A DNA stretch of 64,000 bases. Source: Haloglomus salinum (GTDB lineage Archaea; Halobacteriota; Halobacteria; Halobacteriales; Haloarculaceae). The notes under the pieces are model-generated. The model did not search any database, was not told the DNA's origin, and saw only the letters and a list, made by a program, of their open reading frames with translations. The stretch is from the NCBI RefSeq assembly GCF_024298825.1, contig NZ_CP101153.1, forward strand, positions 1,736,001 to 1,800,000, given 5' to 3'. Both the position numbers and the translations under genes were made by a program. Shown piece by piece: positions 27,453 through 36,654 of this stretch (positions are counted from its first letter, which is position 1; each line of letters starts with the position of its first letter).

Positions 27453-27769
27453 TCTCGGACGCCGCGCCGAGAAGGTTCTCGTTGGGGGGAGCAACGGTTC
27501 GCTATTCTCGGAAAATATGGTGTCGATATTTCCACTAACTAGAGAGTAAGATAAAATATATATATATATATTGGTGAAAAATCCGCCTTTGGTGTGCTAT
27601 TCCGGTTGTATCCCGCTTCGGAGCTCCTCACTCATCGAATCGGCCGGTCGTCTCGGAGGACGCTGTAGTGGTCGGTCGGAATCTCGTCTCGTCGGATCCG
27701 AACCATCGGACCGGGCCAGTTCCCACGATGTCGTAACCCAACCCGTCCGAGCTAAATGGGTGCCAGGGG
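27453..27769. other. Gene-free interval with an (AT)n tract
   Basis: Convergent ends of the SHOCT gene and the CPBP operon. AAAATATATATATATATATT at 27553-27572 is a low-complexity AT tract in an otherwise GC-rich genome, likely a transcription terminator zone or a slippage site. No gene seen. Confidence 0.4.
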
Positions 27770-28645
27770 TCAATCGGAGGGAGTCTGCCCGACGCCGAGG
27801 GTACCGGGAACGCGGTCCCACACGAGCACCAGAGCGACGATGAGCGTCGCAACGACGACGAGGACTCCGGACTCGCCGACCCACGTGGTTGCCAGTGCCC
27901 CGCTCGAAAACGTGTCGAACGGCCCCTGGATGACGGCGTTCCACGCGGAGTGACCCAGTATCGCCGGCCAGATGCTCCCGGTCTCCAACGTCCACGCCGA
28001 CCAGAGCACCGTCAGCGAAACCGCCACGACAACGAACGATGCCGCGGAGAGCGCCCGTGATCGTCCTGCAGCGTATTGGCCAGTCAGGATCAGGGGGACG
28101 TGCCAGCAGCCCCACAGAACCCCGCCCGTGATGATTGGGGCCGGGACCCCGGCCTCGACCAGCCGCGAATTCATGTATCCCCGCCACCCGATCTCCTCCC
28201 CCGCTGCCGAGATGACACCGACGACCGCCCCGACGGTCGCGGCGAGGAGTAACTCGCCAGCGAACGCCGATATCGGGTTCGGCGCCCCTGCTGGAGTCGA
28301 GAACTCGACGAGACCGAGCCCCCAGGCTGTGCCGTACGCGATGGCGCCAACGACGACCGGGAAGAGGATCGCCAGGAGCACTCGGACGGCCACCGTGCGC
28401 TCCCGAAGCCGGAACGACAGATCCTCGAACCCCTCGCCGTTCGCGACGCGTGCGATTCCCGAGGCGAGCGCGGGCACCCACATAAGTGCCAGCACGTACT
28501 CGAGTTGCTGTCCGATAGGGGTACTGGCGCGGATGATCAGGGACAGGAGCGGGACCGACCCGAGCAGGACCAGTCCGAGATAGAGGATGAGCCCCCGTCG
28601 GGCCGTCCGCACGTCGTCCTGGGTCGTTGCGTGTCGAGCGAGCAT
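27770..28645 (-). CDS. CPBP intramembrane metalloprotease (operon gene 4)
   Basis: 291 aa polytopic membrane protein. Motifs AGEEIGWRGYM (EExxxR), GCWHVPLI and GHSAWNAV. Abuts the preceding CPBP gene with no gap. Differs from its neighbours in having the GWRGYM subtype, like prokaryotic CPBP proteins of the second subgroup. Confidence 0.88.
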   Translation of the reverse strand: MLARHATTQDDVRTARRGLILYLGLVLLGSVPLLSLIIRASTPIGQQLEYVLALMWVPALASGIARVANGEGFEDLSFRLRERTVAVRVLLAILFPVVVGAIAYGTAWGLGLVEFSTPAGAPNPISAFAGELLLAATVGAVVGVISAAGEEIGWRGYMNSRLVEAGVPAPIITGGVLWGCWHVPLILTGQYAAGRSRALSAASFVVVAVSLTVLWSAWTLETGSIWPAILGHSAWNAVIQGPFDTFSSGALATTWVGESGVLVVVATLIVALVLVWDRVPGTLGVGQTPSD

Positions 28646-29512
28646 CTACGCACCCTCCTGCCGTTGTGGGGAGAAATCTGGGGCGTTCGTCCCGCTCGCC
28701 CACCGGCGGTAGTACCATGCCGTGAGGGCGAGGACCGGAATCCCGACGACCAGCGCGAGCTCAGAGACCGGGACCCCTGCCACGATGATCGGCTGCCAGT
28801 TGAACGTCCCGTGCAGGATGCCGACGAACACGACGTTTCGCGTGTACTCGTAGAGCACCCCGAGGACGAGCCCCAGAAGGACGATTCCAAGTAACGACTG
28901 GGCGATGGCGACCGGCGACGTGATGCCGCCGATCAGGACCCGCTGGGGGATGTGGATGAGAGCGAACAGCATCACGCCAACGAGGATCGCCCCTGCCTTC
29001 CTGATTCGACTGTCGCTGGCATCGAACAGCGCGATGGCCTTGTTCTGGAGGTAGCCACGGAACGCGAACTCCTCGGCCATTCCGTTGAACGCGAGATACG
29101 CGATCCCAGCGACCGCCCACATCCCGGCCGGCGTGTACTCGTCCGAGAGTTCGATGCCGATTTCCTCGCCCGAAACCAACACCGTTCCGGCACCGACGAC
29201 GTTGAGCAGCACGTAGAGCCCGACGACGGCGAGCATGCCCGGAAAGACGTGCTCCCGACCGAGGCCGACGTCCCGCGCGGTGACCCCATCGAGTCGGAGG
29301 GCGACCCAGCCGACGCCCGCGATGACGGCGAACGTCGCCGACAGGACGACGAAGAAGCCGAACTGGCTCTCGAGGTGTGGATAGATCGCGAGCGGGACGA
29401 CCACGATGATCAGTCCCGTTACACCGAGCAACAGCGCCGGTGGTCCCAACCGTCGCTCGAACTCGATCGACGATTCTCCGTCGGTGGATCGGGAGGTTGA
29501 ACGTCTGGTCAT
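28646..29512 (-). CDS. CPBP intramembrane metalloprotease (operon gene 3)
   Basis: 288 aa. Motifs MAEEFAFRGYLQNK, ALIHIPQR and LHGTFNW; ends WYYRRWASGTNAPDFSP. Closely related in layout to the CPBP genes at 23820 and 31682. Four bases separate it from the upstream CPBP gene and none from the downstream one, so it is mid-operon. Confidence 0.88.
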   Translation of the reverse strand: MTRRSTSRSTDGESSIEFERRLGPPALLLGVTGLIIVVVPLAIYPHLESQFGFFVVLSATFAVIAGVGWVALRLDGVTARDVGLGREHVFPGMLAVVGLYVLLNVVGAGTVLVSGEEIGIELSDEYTPAGMWAVAGIAYLAFNGMAEEFAFRGYLQNKAIALFDASDSRIRKAGAILVGVMLFALIHIPQRVLIGGITSPVAIAQSLLGIVLLGLVLGVLYEYTRNVVFVGILHGTFNWQPIIVAGVPVSELALVVGIPVLALTAWYYRRWASGTNAPDFSPQRQEGA

Positions 29513-29516
29513 GGTG

Positions 29517-30413
29517 TTAGTCCGTCGGCTGTGGGCGTCTCAATCCGTCGCCATCCGAGAGCTGACGTGCCCCTGCCTGCGCGGCGCCGGTGACGTCACC
29601 ACGAGCGAGGCTCCGCCAGCCGAACGCCACCAGGAGCGCGCCGACGAGGACCGCCCATGCCACGAAGCGGGCGAGTTCGCCGGTCGGCGTGAACATCCCC
29701 TCGACGGGGTAGAGCCCCTGCCCCGCGTTCACGCCCGCGTGGAACACCATCGTGAGCAGGACGCTCCCGCCGGTGCTATTGTACAGCAGCGTCGCGACGA
29801 TCGAGATGCCGATGACGATGACGGCGTAGATTGGCAGGTCGACCGCCCAGCCGGTGACACCTCGTTCGATGATACCTGCGGGTGCGTGCCAGACAGCCCA
29901 CACGACACCGATGATGAGACTCGAGACGAGGGCGCTGTATCGCTCCTGCAGGTAGGGAAGCGCGAACCCCCGCCAGCCCAACTCCTCGTTGCCCCCGCCC
30001 CAGAGGAAGATGTTGAGATACGCCAGGGGGATGGACGCGAGCGGATTGACCTCGCCCCAGTTCAATCGTCCACCGAGAAGCAGGTGGACGCCTGCCATGA
30101 GCGCGTACAGAACCAGCGGAAGTCCGAACGCGGCGAGCCACCAGCGCGGCGCGACGCGCCACCGGAGCACCTGCGAGAACCATCCCTTCAGACTTCCGCC
30201 CGTCAGGTAGGTCACGATGGCGGCCGAGACGGGCGGCCCGAAGCTCCCGGCCACGAGGACGAGAATCGCGGTCGTGTTGTACGCCATCCATCCTCGATCG
30301 ATCGCAGTCAGTACCGGAAACCAGATTCCCCAGGTGATCGCGTAGGCACCGACGAAGAACACGAGGACCGGGTGCTCCTCGATCCGCTTGCGAACCGAAT
30401 GGATACGACTCAT
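29517..30413 (-). CDS. CPBP intramembrane metalloprotease (operon gene 2)
   Basis: 298 aa. Motifs GNEELGWRGFALPYLQ, AVWHAPAG and VFHAGVN. N-terminus RIEEHPVLVFFVGAYAITWG is typical of the haloarchaeal YdiL-like CPBP subtype. Separated by 6 bp from the preceding membrane-sensor-like gene. Confidence 0.88.
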   Translation of the reverse strand: MSRIHSVRKRIEEHPVLVFFVGAYAITWGIWFPVLTAIDRGWMAYNTTAILVLVAGSFGPPVSAAIVTYLTGGSLKGWFSQVLRWRVAPRWWLAAFGLPLVLYALMAGVHLLLGGRLNWGEVNPLASIPLAYLNIFLWGGGNEELGWRGFALPYLQERYSALVSSLIIGVVWAVWHAPAGIIERGVTGWAVDLPIYAVIVIGISIVATLLYNSTGGSVLLTMVFHAGVNAGQGLYPVEGMFTPTGELARFVAWAVLVGALLVAFGWRSLARGDVTGAAQAGARQLSDGDGLRRPQPTD

Positions 30414-30419
30414 GGCAGC

Positions 30420-31100
30420 TCACATCTCCTCGTCGTCTCCCCGGAGGAGCTTGGCGGTGTAACGCGCGTGGAATCGGGCGAGACTGTTCAGGAGGCTGAG
30501 CGCAACGAACAGGAATACGACACCGACGACGGAAGCCACGAGTGCCTCCGGGAACGTGTCAATGACCCATGGGCCGACGGTGTAGTCGCCGTCGACGACA
30601 ACCCCACCGATTCCGAGGAGCACATCTGGATCGTCGTAGATGAACGGGGCTGTCAGGAACGCACCCGTAACGGCACCACTGACGGTGAGCGCGACGAACG
30701 AGACCAGTCCGAACCCGAACTTCGCGAGCACGAGGATGACACTCGTCCAGGTTGTCCGAGTCGTTACGAGTCGCTTGACAGCATCGACGAACCCGTTGCC
30801 CGGGAAGACGAGTCCGCTGGAGATGTCGAACTCTGTGAGGAACGTCGGTACCGTGGCGTTCACGCCGCCGAAGTATCTGGCCAGAGCAGCTTCGAACCCA
30901 GCGACAGCGGTCGCAGCAAAGAGCGTCACGAGGAGAATCGGCAGCCCGATCCACGTGATGAGTAGCCCGACGCCGAGCGCCACACCGACGACGAGACCGA
31001 CGAAGTACACGAGTCCGAGCGGGAATGCGAGGGCGAGATACAGGAGGTTCTTGTACGTCTGTACCCGCAGCGGAGCACCGAGGCTTCGCCGAAGGGCCAT
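30420..31100 (-). CDS. Putative sensor-domain (PF13796-like) membrane protein, operon gene 1
   Basis: 226 aa from ATG 31100. Start MALRRSLGAPLRVQTYKNLL, then membrane helices (about 20-42, 44-68) and the later pair, with the layout of the PF13796 putative sensor family (helix pair, extracellular loop, helix pair, helical tail ARFHARYTAKLL). In-frame ATGs at 31157 and 31202 lie upstream of, or next to, a TATA box at 31167-31175, which would place transcription near 31144, so 31100 is preferred. It heads a four-gene operon followed by three CPBP genes. Confidence 0.65.
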   Translation of the reverse strand: MALRRSLGAPLRVQTYKNLLYLALAFPLGLVYFVGLVVGVALGVGLLITWIGLPILLVTLFAATAVAGFEAALARYFGGVNATVPTFLTEFDISSGLVFPGNGFVDAVKRLVTTRTTWTSVILVLAKFGFGLVSFVALTVSGAVTGAFLTAPFIYDDPDVLLGIGGVVVDGDYTVGPWVIDTFPEALVASVVGVVFLFVALSLLNSLARFHARYTAKLLRGDDEEM

Positions 31101-31166
31101 AGAGAGCGTGGACTCAGCCGCTCCCGAAGACTGGCTGGAGGCGGGATTCGAGGCCATCACGGCTGG

Positions 31167-31175
31167 ATATATAAT
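31167..31175 (-). promoter_or_regulatory. TATA box of the CPBP operon
   Basis: Minus-strand reading TTATATATC; start expected about 27 nt away near 31144. A second A/T-rich site at 31231-31240 (ATCTATTTCG, plus strand) is correctly spaced for the divergent DUF5518-like gene at 31260. Confidence 0.5.
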
Positions 31176-31259
31176 TCGAAATACGTTAGCTCCGAGGACC
31201 ATTCTCAGCCTGCTGGAACGGGGAGTGCAATCTATTTCGCTGCAGTGTGACTGTCTAGC

Positions 31260-31658
31260 ATGGTCGGACGAACCGAACTCAAGAACGCAGCCATCGGCGC
31301 GGTGGTAACGATCGTCTTCTCGTTCACGGGCTTCTCGGCACTGCTCGGTGGGGTGATTGCGGGCTACCTACAGCAGGTGCCTCCGAAGCGCGGTGTGAAG
31401 ACCGGAGCCATCTCGGGCGGGATTGCGGTCGTTCCGATACTCCTCGTGCTCGGTCTCGGATTCGGGCTCTTCCTCCTCCAGCCGTCAGCACTGGGGGCCC
31501 CCGGAGGCGTGGAACTCGCCATCATCCTGTTGGTCATGTTCCCGTTACTGTTCGGCTGGATCATCGGATTGAGCGCGGCTGGGGGCTACGTGGGCGCGTA
31601 TCTCTACTCAAACGCACAGTCGACGAGCCGTGAATCGGGAGCTCCAGGGGAGCGATAG
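31260..31658 (+). CDS. DUF5518-like membrane protein
   Basis: 132 aa with four hydrophobic segments rich in Gly/Ala/Val. Starts MVGRTELKNAAIGAVVTIVFSF; GGVIAGYLQ...GVKTGAISGGIAVVP is the typical DUF5518 core, found in many small haloarchaeal membrane proteins. Followed after 23 bp by a CPBP gene on the same strand. Function unknown. Confidence 0.78.
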   Translation: MVGRTELKNAAIGAVVTIVFSFTGFSALLGGVIAGYLQQVPPKRGVKTGAISGGIAVVPILLVLGLGFGLFLLQPSALGAPGGVELAIILLVMFPLLFGWIIGLSAAGGYVGAYLYSNAQSTSRESGAPGER

Positions 31659-31681
31659 GGACGTCAGAACTGGTGCTCTCC

Positions 31682-32569
31682 ATGAGAACCGCCGACCTGG
31701 ATTCACACTCCGTCGAGCCCCTCATGTTCCGGGGCGGACTTTCCCTCCTCGGGGTGTTTATCGCGTTCATGGCGATCTTCCTCGCCGGCTGGACTGCCTA
31801 CGTCACGCCGACACTCCAGCACGTGTTCGGGTTGTCGTCGGCCGATCCGTGGCGAGTCGTCCTCAATGTGTTTCCCGGAGCGATCATGCTGAGTGTCGGG
31901 TACGTCGTCCTCCGTCTGGAAGGCATCCGCTCTCGGGATGTCGGCCTCTCGTGGCCGCACGCTCGGTCGGGGACTGTCTGGTTCGTCGGCATCATCATCG
32001 TGCTGAACGTGCTGCTCCTCTTGGTCGCAGTCGTCACCGGGGGCCAGCTGTCGTGGAGCTACACGGACCAGACACCTGTCTTGATCATCGTGTACGCCCT
32101 CATCAACTGGATCTTCGTCGGTATCGCCGAGGAACTCGTCGCCCGAGCCTACCTGCAAAACAAACTGATTGCACTCGTCTGCGGCGGACAGGGTCGCTTC
32201 AGGAAGGCTCTCGCAATCGTCGCCGCCGCCGTGTTGTTTGCCCTCTGGCACGTCCCCCAGCGACTCCTGGTCGCCGGACTCGATGTGCCGCAGCTCCCTT
32301 TGAACATCCTTCTGTTGCTCGTGGCGGGGCTCGTCTTCGGTATTCTTTACGAGACGACCCGGAACGTGGTTCTCGTCGGACTGCTGCACGGTGCGTACAA
32401 CTTCGCGCCGATCGTGGCTAACGTTCGGTACGCTACCGAGGGGTCGGCAGATATCCAGTTCCTTCTGCTCCTCGCTGTGGCTGGCCCTGTCATCATCGGG
32501 GTCTGGGGGTACTACCGGTGGGCACACGACCGTCGGACCAGCGATTTCCGACCACCGGTCGCTGGGTGA
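31682..32569 (+). CDS. CPBP intramembrane metalloprotease
   Basis: 295 aa from ATG 31682 (a GTG three codons upstream is possible). Motifs IAEELVARAYLQNK, ALWHVPQR and LHGAYNF; ends WGYYRWAHDRRTSDFRP. The EExxxR motif is kept although the usual FRG is replaced by VARA. Same paralogous subgroup as 23820 and 28646. Confidence 0.87.
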   Translation: MRTADLDSHSVEPLMFRGGLSLLGVFIAFMAIFLAGWTAYVTPTLQHVFGLSSADPWRVVLNVFPGAIMLSVGYVVLRLEGIRSRDVGLSWPHARSGTVWFVGIIIVLNVLLLLVAVVTGGQLSWSYTDQTPVLIIVYALINWIFVGIAEELVARAYLQNKLIALVCGGQGRFRKALAIVAAAVLFALWHVPQRLLVAGLDVPQLPLNILLLLVAGLVFGILYETTRNVVLVGLLHGAYNFAPIVANVRYATEGSADIQFLLLLAVAGPVIIGVWGYYRWAHDRRTSDFRPPVAG

Positions 32570-33006
32570 TTAGCTCACGGCCCGAGTCTCGACGTTCGCG
32601 CGCCGGCACCCAACAGTACGCTGATACCGCGGGCATACGCTGCCACCGCGGACACGTGTTCTTGGCTGGCGCGGGCCTTGCGGTAGCTCCAACCTGACCT
32701 GGTGGGCCCTGCCGGCACCCTTCTGTCCCTGCTCGGCGGACTGGGTCCGCCAGTCTCAGACAACACCCACTACGAGCGCCCTCCGACGACAGAGGTGACG
32801 AAGAAGATTGCCGACATCGAGACTCCGATATATTCCCGGTGAAGAGAGCGTAATCGGCTGCTGAATCCATCCTCTGTATCGGTCACCGCCGTACTGACAA
32901 CTGGTAAGAAGGTAGCGAAGGTGCTGCTGAACTCACCCTCTATAGTCCGCACGGCATCCGTGTCAGTTTCTAAGGGAGTCAACAACGCCACGCTTCTTTA
33001 GATTCC
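32570..33006. other. 437-bp interval, no gene seen
   Basis: Between the convergent CPBP and TraD-like genes. Frames here are Arg/Pro/Ser-rich. A stretch GGCGCGGGCCTTGCGGTAGCTCC (region about 32670-32700) is open on the minus strand but has no support as a gene. Probably boundary DNA of the element-like region to the right. Confidence 0.3.
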
Positions 33007-36000
33007 TCACCCCGCTCGCTCCGACTCCAACTCCCCCCGCGCGTACTCGAACGTGAGCACCTCGGTCAGCCCCGGCGTGTCGAGTTTGTACTCCCGTGGC
33101 GCCATGTTCTCGCTGTAGGTCGTCTCGACGCGTGGCTCGCCATCGGGGGCATCGTGCAACGCCGTCAGCACCGCGTGCCCATCCGCCCGCGTCTTGACGA
33201 TCCACCAGGACTCGATGGGGTCGCAGGCCGCGATCGTGTCGAAGTCGGACGGAATCGCCTCGGCGCGGTCGTTGTTGATGCGCTCGGCCTCGAGCGCGGC
33301 CACCACCCCACCGTCATCGTCCAGCACCGCCGCATCCAGCCGGCCCTCCTCGACCTCGTGATAGCGCCGCACCTCGGCCCCGGGCGCGTCGGGGCCGACG
33401 AACTCCTGGTCGAGCAGTCGGGCGCCGACCTCGACCATCCCGACGTGGAGACTCGACTCCGAGAGATCGCCCTTGCCGTCGCCGTGGGCGACGCCCTCCC
33501 GGTGGCCGACACCGATTACCTCGCGCCCCTCGGGCGTCACGGTCAGCAGCTTGTGCGGCCGGCGGCAGTCCTCCCGCAACAGTCCGTCGTCGACGAGGTC
33601 GTCGACGGCGCTCGTCTCGATGCCGACGTACGCCTGCAGTTCGGTCATCGAGTCCCAGACGATGTCGTACTCCAGGTCGGGGTCGAACCGCTGCTGGTGG
33701 GCCATGTAGACCGCCGCGAGGAACCTGAGCTGCGCGTCGGAATAGTCGCTGGCCGCGCGCTCGCCGGTCGTCAGCTGCAGGTCGAGCGCACAGATGGGAA
33801 TCGACTCCCGGTCCACGTCGGCCAGCGAGTGGTGGCACTCGATGGCCCGACGCATCCCCTGGCTGGTCGCCGCATACCGGTTCTCGCACTCGGTGCAGAC
33901 CAACGGGTACGGCGGCTCGTCCAGATACGTGACGGGGTCGGGGAACCGATTCGAGTTCGGAATCGGCGACGTGGCCGCGGCGAGCGCATCGCTCGCCGCC
34001 TGCTCGGCGGTGTCGGGCTCCTCTGGGTCGGGGTCGCCAGCGGCCGGGCGCCCGATATCGACGCCGTGGGCCGCCCGGGTGCGCTCTCTGGTCACCGCCA
34101 GCTGCGACTCGAACAGCGTCGCCTGCGTGCCCGTGAGCGGCTCGTCACCATCCGGATGGCCGGCCGGCAACGGCGCCGATGCCAGGACGAACGGCTGTGG
34201 TTTCGCGTCGGCGAACGGCGCCGCCGGCCGGACGAGCCACTCGCCCCGCTCCAGGTCCCGCAGCCGGGCGGCCACCGCATCGGCATCGCGGTCGCGGGTG
34301 GCCAGCCGCTCGGCCAGGCGCCGGTCGACGCCGACGCTGCCCGTGATGATGGTGCCGACGTCGTTGAGCAACTCCGCGTAGACGCGCGGGTGGTGCTCCC
34401 GGACCTGCTCGGGGAACTGCATCGCGAGCGTGACCGCGAGCCCGAACGCCCGCCCCTGCGAGAGGAGCGTATCGAGGATGCCGGTCGTCGCGATGTCCGC
34501 GGCCTCCTCGATGTAGCAGTTGACCAGCGGTGGGTCACCGTTGCTGGGCGTCGCTTCGGCGCGCCGTTCGAGCGCCCGCCAGAGTTGCCCGAGGATGGCG
34601 ACGGCCAGCAGGCGGCGGGCCCGGTCGCCGTAGCCGCTCATGTCGAAGACGATGACGCAGTCCTCGTCGAGGTGCTCGCGGAGGTCGAACGCGCCGACGC
34701 CCTCGTCGTCGGGTTGGGCGGTGAACAGCGGCGCGAGCCGGGCGTCGTTGGTCGCCGTCCCGATGCGGCGCGTGGCCGCGCTCATGATCGTGTCGAACGT
34801 GTTGGGGGCGTTGGCACTGATACTCGCGAGCTTCTGGTGGAGGGTGCCGTCCGAGACCGGCGGCGGATTGCCCGTCTCGTGGAACCGCGTGGCCGCCTCG
34901 AGCACGTCGTGCTGGGAGACGCTGTCGGCGCCGTGGACGGGGTCGAACTGTGCCGTGACGATGTGCTCGATCGCCTCGACGGCGGCCTCGGCGCTGTAGA
35001 ACTTCTCCTCGCCCATCGCGGCGGCGAGCGTCTCGACGTACGCATCCGTGACCATCCGGACGGCGCGTTCGCGGGCGATGCCCGCGTCCAGTAGCGGCTC
35101 GATGGAGAGGAAGGGGAGGACGGGCAGGTACTCCGCGCAGTCGAAGTAGTGGATGTCATCGAGGGTGTCGTACTCCGCGAAGTGGGTCCGAGCGTAGTCC
35201 TCGGGCCCGCCGTCGCCCTTCGAGTCGATGTAGATGGTGGCGCCGTCGGTCGCCGCGTGGTTGGCGAGATGCATCCCCTGGCCAAGCGCGGTCTTGCCGG
35301 CGCCGGTCGTGCCGAACAGCGCGGTGTGCAGCGGCTGGACAGCCGGCGGGAGGGTGAATGCGGCGTCGAGTGTGGTTCGGTCGGCGGTCTTCGGGTGGCC
35401 GACTCGCATGCCCGGCGTGTCGAGGTAGTCGTTGAGGACGCTTCGGGGCGGGAGTTCGAGGCCCGTGCGCTCGGCTGGGGTCGGGTCGAGGGCGCGCCGG
35501 GCGGCCGGTCCGAGTCCGGGGCCGTCCGTACAGCAGCATGCCCCTAGTGCGGCCGCGTCCATGACGAGGGCGCGGCTGGCGTTGGCCGTCAGCGGCAGTT
35601 TCTGGCGGGTCGGTTGCGGCTCCGTGTACACTGTGCGGGCGAACAGGTCATCCCGGACCCGGCACGCGGCGTCGCTGCCCGGGGCGTGGACGGTCGTGTC
35701 GACCCGGTAGTGGTCGCTGCGCAGGGTGGCGAATGCGTCGTCGAGGGCCCGGGCCGTGGCCGCGGCCGCGTCGGACTCGGTCGCGACCGTGATGGCGCGG
35801 GCGTTGACCGTGAACGTCGCGGTGGGGTCGACGGTCGCGAGCTGTTCGAGCCGGCGTCGATTGTCCCTCGACAAGTCCGGGTCGGTGATCTGTGGCGCCG
35901 GATCCCGCCCCGCGCTGGGTTGCTGGCCCGGCGGGCGCCGTCGGCGAGGTGTGGTCCCTCCCCTGTGCGCGGTGTCCCCGTCGTCACGGTGCTCGCCGGG

Positions 36001-36654
36001 CTCCGGGAACAGCTCGCTGGAGATCTTCCCCCATAGCGTGTCCCTCCCCTCCTCGAGCTGGGTCGTCCGGTCGTGATGCTCGCCGCCCCAGTCGGCTTTC
36101 GGCCGGACGAGCAGTTGCAGGATGGCCCCCGCGTCGTGGGTGGCGAGGCTATTGAGGGCAGTCGCCAGCGGCCAGCTGCCGGCTCCGTCCTCGCTGTCGA
36201 ACGTCTCGAGGGCTGGTAGGGGGAGTTGCCAGTCGCCCGGGCGCTCGCCGACACCCCGGTACTCCACGGCTGCGAGCGTGTTGTCGGGCGCACCCAGGCC
36301 GGCCGGCTGGTCGAGGACCGTGTGATGCTGGAGGTCGGCGCCGGTGAGCTCGAACGAGTCGGGCAGGGCCTGGCGCAGCGTCCGCTTGAGGGCCGCCCGG
36401 TCGCCGTTCTCGACGCCGGCGTACCAGTCGAGGCGTCGGTCGCCCGTCGGGCCCGTCTGCCCGGTCGCGACGAAACAGAACTCGTAGGTTGGCGGTGTGT
36501 CGGCCCGCAGGCCGCCATCATCGCGCCGGTGGAGCTGCCCGAGCGCGTGGCTGACGCGTTCGGGGTCGAGGTGGGCCTCACTGGGCTGGATACGGAGGTA
36601 GGGCTGTGCGTCATCGTCGGTCGTCGCTGAAGCGGGATCGCGCTCTGTCGCCAT
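33007..36654 (-). CDS. TraD/VirB4-type ATPase (conjugation coupling-like protein)
   Basis: 1215 aa. A central ATPase domain carries Walker A in TALFGTTGAGKTALGQG, then TIYIDSKGDGGPEDYA (substrate-loop like TraD/HerA), and Walker B in VNCYIEEAADI, followed by AMQFPEQVREHH and TIITGSVGVD typical of plasmid coupling or DNA-pumping ATPases. The N-terminal 380 residues are variable. The C-terminal part (about 900-1215) has a CxxC near VCTECENRY and a winged-helix-like region. In haloarchaea such proteins mark integrated plasmids or conjugative elements. No relaxase is visible in the window. Confidence 0.82.
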   Translation of the reverse strand: MATERDPASATTDDDAQPYLRIQPSEAHLDPERVSHALGQLHRRDDGGLRADTPPTYEFCFVATGQTGPTGDRRLDWYAGVENGDRAALKRTLRQALPDSFELTGADLQHHTVLDQPAGLGAPDNTLAAVEYRGVGERPGDWQLPLPALETFDSEDGAGSWPLATALNSLATHDAGAILQLLVRPKADWGGEHHDRTTQLEEGRDTLWGKISSELFPEPGEHRDDGDTAHRGGTTPRRRRPPGQQPSAGRDPAPQITDPDLSRDNRRRLEQLATVDPTATFTVNARAITVATESDAAAATARALDDAFATLRSDHYRVDTTVHAPGSDAACRVRDDLFARTVYTEPQPTRQKLPLTANASRALVMDAAALGACCCTDGPGLGPAARRALDPTPAERTGLELPPRSVLNDYLDTPGMRVGHPKTADRTTLDAAFTLPPAVQPLHTALFGTTGAGKTALGQGMHLANHAATDGATIYIDSKGDGGPEDYARTHFAEYDTLDDIHYFDCAEYLPVLPFLSIEPLLDAGIARERAVRMVTDAYVETLAAAMGEEKFYSAEAAVEAIEHIVTAQFDPVHGADSVSQHDVLEAATRFHETGNPPPVSDGTLHQKLASISANAPNTFDTIMSAATRRIGTATNDARLAPLFTAQPDDEGVGAFDLREHLDEDCVIVFDMSGYGDRARRLLAVAILGQLWRALERRAEATPSNGDPPLVNCYIEEAADIATTGILDTLLSQGRAFGLAVTLAMQFPEQVREHHPRVYAELLNDVGTIITGSVGVDRRLAERLATRDRDADAVAARLRDLERGEWLVRPAAPFADAKPQPFVLASAPLPAGHPDGDEPLTGTQATLFESQLAVTRERTRAAHGVDIGRPAAGDPDPEEPDTAEQAASDALAAATSPIPNSNRFPDPVTYLDEPPYPLVCTECENRYAATSQGMRRAIECHHSLADVDRESIPICALDLQLTTGERAASDYSDAQLRFLAAVYMAHQQRFDPDLEYDIVWDSMTELQAYVGIETSAVDDLVDDGLLREDCRRPHKLLTVTPEGREVIGVGHREGVAHGDGKGDLSESSLHVGMVEVGARLLDQEFVGPDAPGAEVRRYHEVEEGRLDAAVLDDDGGVVAALEAERINNDRAEAIPSDFDTIAACDPIESWWIVKTRADGHAVLTALHDAPDGEPRVETTYSENMAPREYKLDTPGLTEVLTFEYARGELESERAG

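Noticed and set aside
33154-35094. 646-aa frame opposite the TraD-like gene
   Set aside because: Antisense shadow caused by strong third-base G/C bias; composition is Arg/Asp/Val-rich with no family resemblance.
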